This document shows positions 1 to 11,549 of a stretch of 64,000 nucleotides of DNA, one piece after another. The notes below the pieces were generated by a model. The model ran no database searches, was not told the origin of the DNA, and saw only the letters and a program-made list of their open reading frames with translations. A program made the translations under genes and the position numbers. Positions within the stretch are counted from its first letter, which is position 1, and every line of letters starts with the position of its first letter. The DNA lies in contig CM035808.1 of NCBI GenBank assembly GCA_020466095.1, forward strand, positions 34,452,502 through 34,516,501. The letters are read 5' to 3'. Source of the stretch: Chlorops oryzae (Eukaryota > Arthropoda > Insecta > Diptera > Chloropidae).

Positions 1-1306
1 ATAGTTCCAGGGAAAATGTTGTTCGTTTGCCAAAAAACTTTGATCGAAATAATAACGATTGACTTCGGAAGATAAACCAGATTGTTGTGCAGTAGATGAA
101 GGTCACCTTCTCTCGATGTACACTAACTGGCCTCTATCGGCCTAGTTTCCCTTAAAGTCGTGAGTCAAAGCACGAACTAAAAAAGAACTATCACTAATGC
201 CATATTGCTTATAGTTCCGGTTAAAGCTTTTGGTCAGTTACGATATCCGTCAAATTGTCAAAGTTTTTCATACAATGTTTTTCATATTTTAAAATTTTCA
301 GAAGTTCGAAAAAATTTAATCGGAACAGTAAGCAAAACGGTTTTATTAGGGATTCGAAAATATCGTTCGTTTGAAATGATGAAAATGGATTCAAAAATGA
401 GAATTCGGCCGAATTGCACTTTTAAACGATTTTTCGATAATCAGGGCAAACATTTCATTCAGATATCTTATACCCTCGGTATAGCAGGGGGTGTAAGACA
501 CTTTGGCCCGATATTACAGTGCACACTTATGGTCCTTAGCAATTAAAGTAAAGCATTAAAACTGTAATAGCATTTTAACAGTACAATTTCTTAAGTGCTC
601 CTTATATGTATAGTTTGTTCAAATTAACTTTAATGAAGGAATTTACTCCTTTAGTTTTACGCATTCGTCTTAAAATCAACGTATATACGATTAGTAAAAT
701 ATAGGTTTTTTCAAATGTTGCCTGCCGAATAACGAATTCTTCTTGAGTTTCTGGAAAAAATTGACTGTTAAACCGCATTGACACTTAAGGTGTTCTTAAG
801 TCTTACAAGCTTCCTAGTAACATGGAAGTCATACACTGTAATATAGGCTTTAGAAGAAGGATGCTTGCCAAGGGTATTTCCTTCAAATACTACGTTGTTG
901 GGAATTACCGAATAGTTGTCAGTATGATCAATTTCATTACATGATCTTTTAAAGTCGTGGTCAAGAACTACTAAGGGAACACTGAAATGGTAAAGCATCT
1001 CTCTGTACTTTCCATACCTAAATGCGACACAAAATCAATGTCATCACTTTAAAGATGTATTCATATTGATAGGCAAACTTTCCAGTATCTTTATACCCTT
1101 AAGCATGGGGGTTGTAAGAATTCCCATATACGATGCAGACTTGGTATCTTAAACGAAAGCTTAACGTCTGCTCAACAAGCCAATTAAACCCACAATTTTT
1201 AGCATCGTCACACAATTTTCAACTTGATACTTGATCAACTTAAATTAACCCAACAACTTTTACCGAAATTACAAAGTATCAAAATAAGACATACGGTTTT
1301 TATAAT
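1..1306. other. Noncoding stretch with two similar hairpins
   Basis: I see no credible gene here. Two short hairpins with the same design stand out: 467-497, where CTTATACCCTC pairs with GGGGGTGTAAG around a short loop, and 1089-1118, where TTTATACCCTT pairs with GGGGGTTGTAAG. TATACCC...GGGTATA-type ends are typical of abundant Helitron/mini-me-like repeats in flies, so these may be element termini. That assignment is inference and the sequence between them is not recognised. Confidence 0.3.
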
Positions 1307-1387
1307 GGGGATTTGCTAGAACATCAGTTGGTAGAAGCTGTTCGCTTTGCATGTGAAAGGCCCGGTTCTTAATCTCAGGCATCTCCA
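1307..1387 (+). pseudogene. tRNA-Ala(TGC)-like relic 1
   Basis: This 81-base stretch begins GGGGAT and ends GCATCTCCA, the two halves of the acceptor stem of a eukaryotic tRNA-Ala. In the middle, CGCTTTGCATG matches the alanine anticodon arm with anticodon TGC. The D arm (CAGTTGGTAGA) is present. The T arm (CCCGGTTCTTAATCTCAGG) is corrupted, with insertions that break pairing, so it is unlikely to be a working tRNA. It could be a decayed tRNA gene or the head of a tRNA-Ala-derived SINE. Two further relics follow downstream. Confidence 0.6.
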
Positions 1388-1510
1388 GGTTAATTGAAGT
1401 TTTTCATTTTATATATGTTTTTTTAGAAGAAGGAGCTGAAGGGTATTTCTATCAAACGTTTTTGATTGAAAGTCATATGTCATTCAATATGTCTTAGAAA
1501 AGAATCTAGA

Positions 1511-1607
1511 GGGGCACCGAAATGTAAGCTCAGTGGTAGAGTCGTACTAGCGACAATTATGCAAAAAATGTGAATATAGGCCCCGGGTTCAATACCCTGC
1601 ATCTCCA
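1511..1607 (+). pseudogene. tRNA-Ala-like relic 2 with enlarged anticodon region
   Basis: It starts GGGGCACC and ends GCATCTCCA. The D arm is well kept (TAAGCTCAGTGGTAGAG), as is the T arm (GGCCCCGGGTTCAATACCC, with a good box B). The middle is about 20 bases too long, which disrupts the anticodon stem, although TATGCAAAA there may be the remnant of a TGC anticodon loop. It has the box A and box B promoter elements of a tRNA gene but not a foldable body. It is a pseudogene or a SINE head. Confidence 0.6.
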
Positions 1608-1750
1608 CGAGTACAAAACAGTGCCTCGTAAACGGTAACGCTTCAGATTTCCAAATGACTCGAATTTAGTCGGGATTACAAAGTTCAATTGATTTATTTA
1701 CAGATTAGACCAAAAACTTTATACTATGTTCATAATAGAAAGTATTTATG

Positions 1751-1814
1751 GACTCTTAGCTCATGAAGAATATGCTCTTGCATCCCAAAGGTCCCAAGGT
1801 TCAATTCCCCGGCA
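1751..1814 (+). pseudogene. tRNA-Ala-like relic 3, truncated
   Basis: TTAGCTCATGAAGAATATGC resembles a D arm, CTCTTGCATC resembles an alanine anticodon arm with TGC, and GGTTCAATTCCCCGGCAC is a good T arm with box B. The acceptor ends are missing or unrecognisable. It lies about 240 bases after relic 2, which itself lies about 200 bases after relic 1, all on the same strand. The regular spacing suggests a tandem tRNA cluster or a SINE that decayed in place. Confidence 0.5.
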
Positions 1815-2510
1815 CATGCAAAACGGATTGTAATGTTTCTTTTAGCATCTGGTTTTTCAAGAAAATCGCATGTTACTGCAGTTTTAAATTGAAGTCTAGT
1901 TCTAAGTAGTCTTCAGACTAGTTCCTAGAATCTACTCAGTCGTAGATTTCCCCGCCAATGCATTGAACTGTTCAATTTTACTCTGCAGGTGTCCATTCGA
2001 AAAAGGCTCGAACACGGTCGCGTTTAGAACTAGTGCCGAAGTAGTGTTAGAGGTGTAATTTGATCTTTTTGGATATGTTAAAATTACTTTGCAATCAATA
2101 GAAATCATTTGGACGTCATGTATCGATAGCTCGATAGCTCTCTATCCCAGGTACTTTGTTCAATGACATTAAAATTGTAATGGCGCATTTTGAGAAAAAG
2201 TAAAAGAATACCGCAGAAATTTAATAGTAATTAGTCTTGATTTTTCACGTCTCTCTCTAATTTCCGCAATATTGTTCACTATTTTATGTCATTGAAAATA
2301 TCTTTATAGTCATAATGCTTGCTTAGGTTTGTCGTTTTCGAAAATTTATTACTAGTGAATTATGACTCGGCTGAGGTATCGATACGAAGCTCTACAACAT
2401 CTCGTTCAAGTAATTGAGCAAACGCTTTAACGCATTTGAGCATAACCAAGCCAATATTAACTCACTGATCGAATTGCTTACTTGAGTTGCTCAGACATGA
2501 AAAATTTTTT
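1815..2510. other. Unassigned noncoding sequence
   Basis: No gene or recognisable element. AT-rich sequence separates the tRNA-like relics from the mini-me-like element. Confidence 0.4.
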
Positions 2511-3425
2511 TATACCCGACACACTCTGTGTCGTAGGGTATATTGCGTTTTGTCTTGTATTGTGTTAACACCCAGAACTCAGTCGAGATTAGAACCATCA
2601 CAAAATATTCATAGAAAGTGCATCAGCCTCAACCAGAAGATTCGATTTAGCTCATGTCGAATCTGTACTGTCGTCTGCTCTGTCTGTAAACTGTCTGTAT
2701 ACATTTATCTTATCGAAGGAGTATGCTATTTTGAATTTGGTATGCGTGCTACACGCCAGGAACCAGTGAGTAAGCATACAAAGATTATGTAGAATGATCA
2801 GCCCATCGGACCATTTTTTAGCATGTACCTCCAGTACTAGGCGTCTGTCTCGAAAATCTTCAAAACTGCTCTAAGATCGTGTTTTTTAGATATTTTACAT
2901 GAAATTTCTATATGTTGATCATATTTCTAAAGGCCAGTAATATTATGTCCTCAAAAATTGAAAATTGTGCGTGGCAGAAGGGTCCGCGTTTTCACAAATT
3001 GTCTCTTCTCACCCGAAATCTCAATATGGAGTACTTGAATCGAAGAGTTTGGCACTTATGCTTCCATTTGGTATCTTAACGCATCTGTTAAAAAATTTCT
3101 ATAATCGGTACCATTTTTAAGGGTACCTCCAGTACTAGGGTCTGTCACAAAAATCCCAAAACTGCTTTAAAACCGGACTTTTTCGAAATATTTTAATGAA
3201 ACTTAAAATTTGAGCGTATATTTAAGCCTTCGATTATAGTTCAACAAAAATTGGAAAAGTGGGCGTGGCAAAGGTGGCATTTTTCATAATGAAATCTATC
3301 AAAAGTCAGTATATGGGGCCCCTTATGGTCTTAAACACCTCTTGATATTAAAAATTATTTGAACATGTGAGTCTGTGTCGGGTATTCTATTGTCAGGCTC
3401 GCCTGACTATAACACCCTTACTTGT
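2511..3425. mobile_element. Helitron/mini-me-like nonautonomous element with internal tandem repeat
   Basis: The element opens with TATACCCGACA and closes with GTGTCGGGTAT followed by TCAGGCTCGCCTGA, so its ends are complementary. Near the left end is a short GTCT/GTCTG-rich tract (about 2672-2705), the GTCY tract known from mini-me/DINE-1 elements of flies. The body holds two tandem copies of a roughly 300-bp unit, starting near 2806 and 3105. Both carry ACCTCCAGTACTAG(G) at the same place and later a GCGTGGCA motif. It encodes no protein. The family name is inferred from structure, not from a search. Confidence 0.5.
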
Positions 3426-3609
3426 TAAATTTAAAATGCTGACAAAAATCAAATTTTCTTTACAAAAATTGTATTTTGTCAGCCTTTTAAATTTAAAATG
3501 TTTTCCTGAATAGGGAGGTTAACTTGGTAAATAACAAAAAAAAAAAAAAAAAATAGCATCCGAATAAAAAAAAAAATAATTTTCGGTGAATTTATTAAAA
3601 GATTTGTCT

Positions 3610-3700
3610 TGCCCCGTGCCGGACTTGAACCGGAAACCTTTGAGTTGTTGCGCGGAAGTCTTAAAAATGCACTAGCTTAGCATCTAATCACACAAGATAA
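3610..3700 (-). mobile_element. tRNA-derived SINE head
   Basis: Read on the minus strand, this contains TTAGATGCTAAGCTAGTGC (box A-like) and then GGTTCAAGTCCGGCAC, an excellent box B/T arm. There is no closed acceptor stem. I interpret it as the polymerase III promoter head of a tRNA-derived SINE rather than a tRNA gene. Confidence 0.45.
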
Positions 3701-3947
3701 AAATGCTTACTTGAGGTATTCATTCTAAAACAAGTGTTTTGCATTGTTGTTTTAAGAATTGTTCTGGGTGTGTGAACTTTTAATTGACTTTTGAACTAGA
3801 AGTATACTGGTGGCTTTTGCACTAGTCAAACTCTACTTGCTCATAGTTGATTAACTGTACCCATTTGCACTAGAGACTTTTTCTCTGGTGGAGCTCTACT
3901 CGCTGTGCGACAATTATCGACATACTTCCTATAGGGTAGGGACACAC

Positions 3948-4050
3948 TACATAATAAGACATACACTCACACAAGCACAAGAAAACCTCCTTGGTATCAT
4001 AATGGGTCGATTAACGGCCTAAGTGGCAGCCACTTCAACCTAACCTAGCC
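3948..4050 (+). mobile_element. SINE family A, 3' body and tail
   Basis: This 100-base segment (GGGACACACTACATAATAAG ... GTGGCAGCCACTTCAACC) is nearly the same as the minus-strand sequence at 25145-25255, including the phrase CTCCTTGGTATCA and the end AACCTAACC. No tRNA-like head lies immediately upstream on the same strand, so this copy looks 5' truncated. Confidence 0.6.
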
Positions 4051-5877
4051 TGAAGAAAATGAACTCAAAAACATAGAATATGAATATCAAAGGTCGAACA
4101 AACGTAAATAATAACAACAATTAAAAAATATATATATTTGACCCTTTGTAACGAAACAGCTTGACTGTAAACGTCGATAATGCAGTACACGGTATTCCCC
4201 TTCTAGGTAATCTCGGATGTAACACGCCCAGGAAAGACTTTTTTCGTTGGTCCACATTTTGTAAATCGACAAATAATCTTAGCTCCATGGATACCATCTT
4301 GAATACAACGGAGGAATTTCGATTCATTTAATGAAATTAAATTGTTCCTACGCGAAATTATAATAATAATAAATCTATACGCTTCAGGCGTATTTATATC
4401 ATTAAATAAAATGAAGGGAACGAATTATTTAAATTGCTGTAAATTTTCGCTTCCATATCGCACAAGAGGCCAAATGCAATAAAGCACCGTAAATGCGACA
4501 ATAAGCACGCTCAATTTATAAAGTTCGTTCCACATAAAGCGGTAGCGCCAAAAATCATTCGAATCGAATCACTTGACTGCATTTTTGCCAATGGCCGGAG
4601 GCGCTGAAACCAAAGAACATGATCCCCATAAGGACGTATGCCTTATTGAATTGATCTCGCGTAAGGTCCATTTAGAAGTAAGCCAATTTAGCGAGCGAGA
4701 GATGGATATGTGGAATGCAATAAGCGAAGTAATGCACTGTGCCGATATCGCAGTTCGTGCCGAGCATTGGGCATAACGTAATCGAGCCGGAGGAAGAGGA
4801 GGTGGAGGAGGAGGAAGAGGAGAAATGACTGCGGCGGCATAAAACTGATTTAAGTTGACACTTCAGAGCAGTTGAGCGGTCGAGCGGATTCGACTTAAGC
4901 GGGAGAGGCGATAATGTGGTCTTTGACTTCGGTTCCAACTAAATCGCGTGCAGGAATTTCGACAAAAAATTCGAAAAATGAAAAGCAAAAGAAAAACGAC
5001 ACCAATTCCGAATGAAAAATGTTCGTGGAGCAGAATTTTGAAACCGAAAATGCTGATTTATGGTTCCAGAGATAGAAAGAGAAAGAGAGATGTTTGCTGC
5101 GCTCCACCGCTCGCAATTGAACCGAACGGAATTCGGAATTCAGAATTGAACGTGCTATGAGAGAGACCTCGATTGAATGGATATTGTCGATAAGCAGCAA
5201 GTAGTGGATAGCGGTTAACGGGTAACAGGTAACAGGTAACTGGTAATGAGTAATAAATAGCGGGCATATTAACCTCGAGGGCCGTCTTAAATTTCTGTTC
5301 TGAGACAGATTTATTGCAAATACGCACTGAATTTGACGGATTTTTGGGCGAGGTCTCTCGATTTCCTCTTAATGCGTTCATGTTTTTGAGCCTGTAAGTT
5401 TATTTGTAATTCCTTGGCACGAAACGTGACAGAAATACAAATCGCTTTCATGTCACTCGGGGCATAATTTATTTATTGACTTGAACTATATTTTGACTGC
5501 TGGGTAGTGGGCATGTTGAAGTTTCTGAAAAGCTCATTTTTCTCGAAGGATTTATTAACTTCAATTCGTGTAGAAATTATTTTTTGGACAATGACTATTA
5601 TGACAAGAATCGAACCGTGGGGTAGATTCGATTAATTCGGACGTGTTTTTCTTTTCTTTCTTTCTTCTTTTCGTCTGTTCTTTTACCCATGGCTCGTAGT
5701 CTACAAAGTTCAAAAGATTTTGTGGAATGACTTTTCATGAGAACTGACATAATTGTGAGAGTGTCATAGGCTGATTTCCATACAAAAAAGGGGTTTGCAT
5801 GAAAATACATAGCTGCGATTGATATTTAGAGTAATCGGAGTTGGAATTTTTCCCTATTCAGTAATGTACGATTAGTC
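4051..5877. other. Noncoding stretch with small simple repeats
   Basis: No supported gene. A 67-codon frame near 4573-4776 has no recognisable similarity and I do not call it. Visible repeats are a GGA-rich tract at 4790-4826 and about four units of GGTAACA at 5213-5247. Around 4440-5160 the sequence is less AT-rich than its surroundings and could be conserved regulatory DNA, but that cannot be tested here. Confidence 0.35.
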
Positions 5878-6082
5878 GGCCTCTGTGCCGTAATTGGTTG
5901 AGATTCCAACTTACGATGCGCGAGGCTCTGGGTTCAAATTCCAGCTCAAGTCGTGGATGTCTGTGTCGTTTTTCAGTTTCTGTTTTTCTTTGTTTTTTCA
6001 TTATATGTGGAATCATAATGGGTCAATTTGGTGCTTAAATGTGTCACCCTTGGTGGCAGCCACACTAACATAACCTAACCTA
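5878..6082 (+). mobile_element. SINE family B, full-length copy
   Basis: The head GGCCTCTGTGCCGTAATTGG followed by CTGGGTTCAAATTCCAGC gives a box A- and box B-containing tRNA-like region. The body runs through CGTTTTTCAGTTTCTG and the tail is GTGGCAGCCACACTAACATAA followed by CCTAACCT. The reverse copy at 6545-6740 matches along its whole length. The tail motif GTGGCAGCCAC...AACCTAACC is shared with SINE family A, so the two families probably use the same partner reverse transcriptase. Confidence 0.7.
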
Positions 6083-6544
6083 AAGTACGATTAAATGAAA
6101 CACGTTTTTCACCCAAGTTTTTGTGCAATTATGCATTTTTACATTAATACACTCCACGGATAAGTGATTTTTTAATAATAACATTGCTCATACGTCGGGT
6201 ACTAAAACCAAAAATTTCTTCCGAGGGCATTCCTTACCACATAGGGGCGTGAAAACCAAATCTTAACCGATTCTCGGACCTACCTTATATGCACAGAAAA
6301 TTTCATTGAAATCGACGCAGCCGTATCAGAGGAGTTTGGTAACAAACACGGCGACACGAGAATTATAGTACCTAATAGGTACTACCTTTGTGTGTATGTA
6401 TATTAGAGTAAATCATCTAGTGGATTTCAGTTTTCAAGTTTTCACCTATAAAAATTTCCTTCACACATACCAGTTTTATATGTATCAGAATTGTGCAATT
6501 ATGCATGTTAATTTGGATTCATAAGAGTTTTGCAGAGCTGACAA
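6083..6544. other. Possible fragment of an unidentified repeat
   Basis: No gene. Between about 6160 and 6400, the phrases CGGACCTACCTTATATGCACAG, AAATCGACGCAGCCGTATCAG and GTAACAAACACGGCGACACG have the flavour of a decayed transposable-element end, but I cannot name a family. A direct repeat TTGTGCAATTATGCAT occurs at about 6121 and 6491. Confidence 0.25.
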
Positions 6545-6740
6545 ACGTTTGTGTGGCTGCCATCAAAGTTTACACACTTAGGCCTCACATGGATCCGTTG
6601 TGATGTCACGAATAATGGGAAAACAACGGAAAAACAGAAACATAAAAAACGACACAAACATCCACAACCTGAGCTGGGATTTGAATGCAGAGCCACTCGC
6701 TTCGTAAGTTGGCATCTCAACCAACTACAGCACAGAGGCC
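6545..6740 (-). mobile_element. SINE family B, reverse copy
   Basis: On the minus strand it reads GGCCTCTGTGCTGTAGTTGG, then CTCTGCATTCAAATCCCAGC (box B region), then the same body as the copy at 5878-6082, ending at the shared GTGTGGCTGCCA tail. The two copies lie in inverted orientation about 460 bases apart, so a transcript through both could form a hairpin. Confidence 0.7.
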
Positions 6741-8056
6741 GCCAAAGTTCACATAACGCAACAAAAATATTATCATTGATAATATTATGAAATAAATTAG
6801 TCTGCTCCCCATCACGTCCAACATGTCATTTCTCTTAATAAACAAATATGAAAATTTACGATAAAAATGAAAATTTTACATTAAATTGAATAAATCACTT
6901 GACCCCAATGGACTAAATGAATCGCGAGATCCGTGTATGAGTTCATTTGCATGAATCCATCATGCGCTTGTGCGTCGGAGACCTGCCCGCATTGTGAGGT
7001 ATGCATTATCGAGCAATTTATGGACACTTCATTGGACTTGAAACCGTCGTCGAGTGGAGCTCAGCTTACAGCAATGACTTCACTCGACTCGACTCGACTC
7101 GACTCCACTCGATGCCGAGAGAAGTCACAATTGAATGCAATTATTTTCTTCAATTTCTATACAATTATGACTCGAAGTATTTTCCTTCACTTTCCCATCT
7201 TCACTTGCAACAATCAATCGATTCGGCATGACAGAAATTATGATGAACGAATGGAGAGACAGAGTCAAAAAGAAATATTGATTATGTCAAAATGATGACA
7301 CTTGTGATACTCCAGATTTCTACAGCTGACAAATGATCGAGAGCAGGCCTAACAAAACACATTTTTGGGTATTTATGCGCTACAGTGGTCAACAACGTTG
7401 GATGAAAATAATAAAAATAAATAAATAAAAAAAACCCCAATCGACCAAGTGTGCAGTCGTGTGATAATCGAGCATATCATTGCTACAGATTTTATCATAA
7501 ATTGTTGAACGAGTTCGACGTGATTTATTCAAAATCGACTTTTTATGGAAATTATTGCTTTCGTTTTGTTGCTTTTGCATTAAACATTTTCTCATTATTT
7601 ATTTTGTTAAGTGTTGAGATGTTGTTCGAGAGACTAATGATGTTGTTTCTCTTAATTGAATGCGGGAACAGTTTGGCTGCATTTATTTTGAAAGATTTTC
7701 GATAAAATGCTTATTTGCTTAACTGGCTTACGAAAAATCGTATCAAATGCCAAAAAGTTGATGTAATTATCGACTTAATCCAGTGGCTTCCCAAAAAAAT
7801 GTCCTCACAAATATTATTCGAAGGACAAACCTTAATGTATTTGAACCTCCTAGGTATTAAAATGAAGCCAGTTCTCCGATCTGGTTTGAAAATTTTCTGG
7901 AAAAGAACAATTATAATGGTAATCGTGGGTCGCTTAGGGTACCGAATATTTTGGGAGGTATGGAGCGTTACCGTATAACATTCGTGGGTTATTTCGGGTT
8001 AATATTTATTACCATTGATCAACATATCTTTCGGCCTTTAATTTATCGGTACGCAG
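6741..8056. other. Noncoding stretch with CGACT pentamer repeat
   Basis: No supported gene. At 7083-7113 there are about five units of CGACT. The rest is AT-rich, with no recognisable element. Confidence 0.35.
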
Positions 8057-8900
8057 TGTAAGAAGGGTATATTAGTTCTGTGCGGATCTTGTAACATCTT
8101 GAACTATGCTCCGCAGATAAAAGACAAATACATATGTATATTTTTGATCAGGATCGAAAATTGAATCGATTAGAGGTCCGTCTGACCATGTGTCCGTCTT
8201 CTAGGCGGATCTCCTTCCAAACGGCAAAATTAGCACGGCACAAATCGCACACAGGTTGTCGGGAACTGAAGTGTATCAAAGTGGATTGCCATATGGAGAT
8301 ATCTGCCATTTACTTCGATGAAATTTAGAGGAAGGAGTAAGTTCCAAATTGGCGAGATTTCAGCCAAAGTACCAAAAATCCTTAACCCTGAGTCAAAGAA
8401 AATTGCCAATATTGTCACCACCTTAGTAGTGTAAAATTGGTTGACCGATTTTAGCTATCTGACATTTTCAAAGAAAAAATTAGAGACAGGAATATTCGAA
8501 ATGTGGCGTGATTTCAGCCACATAGTACCAAAAATCCTTAACCCTATTGAGTCAACGGATCATGCCGAAATGTCGACCACCTTCAGTAGTGTACTGCTTT
8601 AATTTTCCTCAATTTATTTTGGATTTTCAAAAGGAAAACAAGTAAAGACATGAATATCTCGAAAAATATGGCTCAAATTTACTACCCATATAGAGGTGAC
8701 ACTATTGATATCATCATTGTCATTTTAAAGGAAATATAAGAATCTCCAAGTACATATTCCTGATTATCTTGCGGCAACAATATAAGTACTTAGACTCAAA
8801 ATCTGATCGATAAGCTTCCCATATAGTCCCTAGTACACCTAAAAATAAAAGCACCTCTTAGTCGCTCCGACACTTTTTCTTGTTCCCACATCTCATCAAA
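8057..8900 (+). mobile_element. Mini-me/Helitron-like repeat with GTCY tract
   Basis: It begins with AGAAGGGTATATTAG and runs through CTTATTTTGATCAGGATCG-type sequence at about 8133-8160. It then has the tract GGTCCGTCTGACCATGTGTC (about 8172-8207), the hallmark order of mini-me-type repeats in flies. Downstream, a unit of roughly 135 bases is duplicated: ACCAAAAATCCTTAACCCT occurs at about 8370 and 8528, each followed by a GTC(G)ACCACCTT(C)AGTAGTGTA phrase. The right end is not clear. It is noncoding. Confidence 0.5.
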
Positions 8901-11549
8901 CAAGGTCGAACAAATTGAATCAGCTTGTTAAATCCTAGAAAATTAAATTGTGGGTTTGACTTAAATTAAAAATATCATTTAACAATCATTACAGCAATTG
9001 GTGAATTAGTTGCAGCTGTTTCGCACAAGTCTGCAATTATGACTCGAAACAACCAAATTCGGCTCGAACGATTCACGAGCTCGATGGACACGAATTGATT
9101 ATTAATTTATTGTTTATGCTATTTAATTGTGATATTTAATCCACCATTGGGCTAAATGAAAACATTTTGTTGACTGAATAATGTGAATTAGATAGCTCAA
9201 AGAAAAAGGGTCGAAGGTTGCTGTCAAGGACAAGTTCTTCATGTGGCCCGGAATCTACTGAGAATTTTTTTGTCATTTGCTTTTTGGTCATTGAAACTTT
9301 CTGTTGGCAATGTTTCAACGGATCTTCATACACCTTGTTGTTGTTATTGTTGTTGTGGCTTTATTGATATTGCCACGAGACAGGAAAAAATTAAGTCATC
9401 AGCATCTCATTTTTCGTTTAATTTTTTGAGTAGCAATCAACAACATTTCAGCATGTCACAAATTTGTTGCATGCAATAAAATTGCTGTCAACATTGACGC
9501 TGTTGTCAATGCAGTTATTGCTTTTTGCAATCAATGCTGCTGCTGGTAATTCCTTGCGGTTGGCTTTTAATTTCATTTTCTAAAAGGGGTTAAGTAAGTG
9601 TCGCTTACTGATTTAATGATGACAACTTCAATTTGCGAAAAGTGCAAAATAATAAACTTCAAATACACCAAAACGTACCATGCTAACATGAAAGACAAAT
9701 TTATGGTTAACGGCAATAGTCAACAGTTGTATATCGATTGAAAAGCCAAAAAAAACTGAATAGACTTCAACAACATCAAATGCCTGCAACAAATACGAAG
9801 CATTTAAGATCACAAGTACGAGAAATCACGAATCTCGTGTTCAAAATGCCTCGCAACGAACTGCTCCATTGGCTTCTGTGACTTCGGCTCTGACTGTCTG
9901 GACGGGCTTAAAGCTGTGTGACTGTGACGGAGGGTGGTCGAAATGTGGACGTTTGACTGTACGCGAACGTGCATGGCTACGTTGAAATTTGGCAGCAATT
10001 ATTGTTACCAAACTTTTACCGTCAAATTGCTACGCGATTCGATACGATGCGAAAGTGATACGGTTAGAACCTCTGAAAAAATTTGAGAAACCATTTAAGG
10101 AAAGGACAAAAGAGGGGAGCATGTGAGAATTCTTCGCTTTCGGAATAATCTTGTGGATCATTATATGCTCGACTGATCGACCATAACATTTGAGAAAAAG
10201 TTCAAAAGGCGGCCAGTTGCTTGCACAGAAAATATTTCCCCTACACCAGCAAAAACCACAGGAAATAATAAAAAGCTCATTGAATCGAACTTCAATTTTA
10301 ACGAAAGTCTAAGAACGGTTTAAAAAATTTGATTCAATACTGGACACCATGATATTAAGGTGGCGCAATATCGACGAATTTAATATAGAAATCAGATTAA
10401 ACGTTATCGAAAATATTGAATTAATATTAGATTCTACTTAATTGAGATATGATTATTGGAAACCACCATGTTCCGTGGGTTCAAACCTCCAGCGAGCGTC
10501 GTACCTTAAAATTTTTTTTTTTAAACTATTTTATGGGAACAGTAGACATTTAAACATTTAAATTATTTGAAAAACTGGACAATTAAATTAATTTCAAAAT
10601 ATTTATGCTATAAAAAATTAAAAAAAAGATTTAAAATTGAACGTGCTTGTGCGTGACTTTGGAAGACCCGAAAAAAAAAACTTTTTTTTTTGGTCGCGTC
10701 CAACTTACTATCTGCTCCCTTTATTTTTTCCTTAAAATTTACTTGCCTATTTATTATTCTACCATTTTACCAGAAAATAATAAAATGCGGCAAGTTCGAA
10801 AAAAACTTTAAAAACAATTATTCTTAGCAAACTTCAACTACCATCGCGCGATTAGGAAATAAAAATGCTAGATTGATATATCAATGTAATGCAAAAAAAA
10901 ACGTGTTCGGAAATGAATCTTATGTGTGAAGAGTTTCCATATTAATTTATTAACGTTCTTATTGACTCAATAGTAGCAAGGTAAATTTCAACTCAATTCA
11001 TTTGAGGTAAGATGTTTACCAAATCAATCAATAGGGTTCAACTCAAATCAATGTAACTTTAACATACTCTACGAAATAATGGAAACTACATTAAATCAAA
11101 GGTTGAAAATTTTTACTTTAGGTTTTTCGTATTTTTTTCTCAGATCGAAACATATTGAATTAATATTGCGCGGATTGATTGGAAGTTGCAGTTTTTCACT
11201 CAGTGTACGTAGAAAACCATTTCAATTTGCATCGGATTGTTTATCCCCATGTGAACGTGATGAGGAGAGGTTGGGCAGGAAAGTGAAACACCAGCAAAGG
11301 CCCCGCAAGAAGGTCGAAAGCAAAGTAAGTACCATGCTCGGCTGCATGTAAGCAGTATAAATTTCGTTTAAAATTGAAACTTTTCCGTCGCAATTTCTGA
11401 GAAAGAAGGGATTAAAGAGCTAGTAGTTGTTATAATAATAAAAACAACATTAACTTTCCTTGTCAGCGCATTGATCATGATCTTCAGTTGTCGTGCTTTA
11501 TCTCTTGGCTGCTCCAGTATCAATTGCTGCATCGATTTTTTTATTTTTA
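8901..11549. other. Noncoding stretch, one isolated tRNA box B
   Basis: No supported gene. A TTG-rich microsatellite lies at 9330-9358. At 10477-10490 GGGTTCAAACCTCC is a good box B, and there may be a degenerate box A just upstream, so a decayed tRNA-like SINE head is possible at about 10440-10500. The rest is AT-rich sequence with many A and T runs. Confidence 0.35.

Noticed and set aside
4573..4776. 67-codon frame starting MTAFLPMAGG
   Set aside because: Protein-like composition in part, but no recognisable domain, no start or stop context, and an overlapping GGA repeat; support is too weak.
5878..5960. True tRNA gene
   Set aside because: Box A and box B are good, but the acceptor stem does not close and the same head occurs with a SINE body in reverse at 6740.
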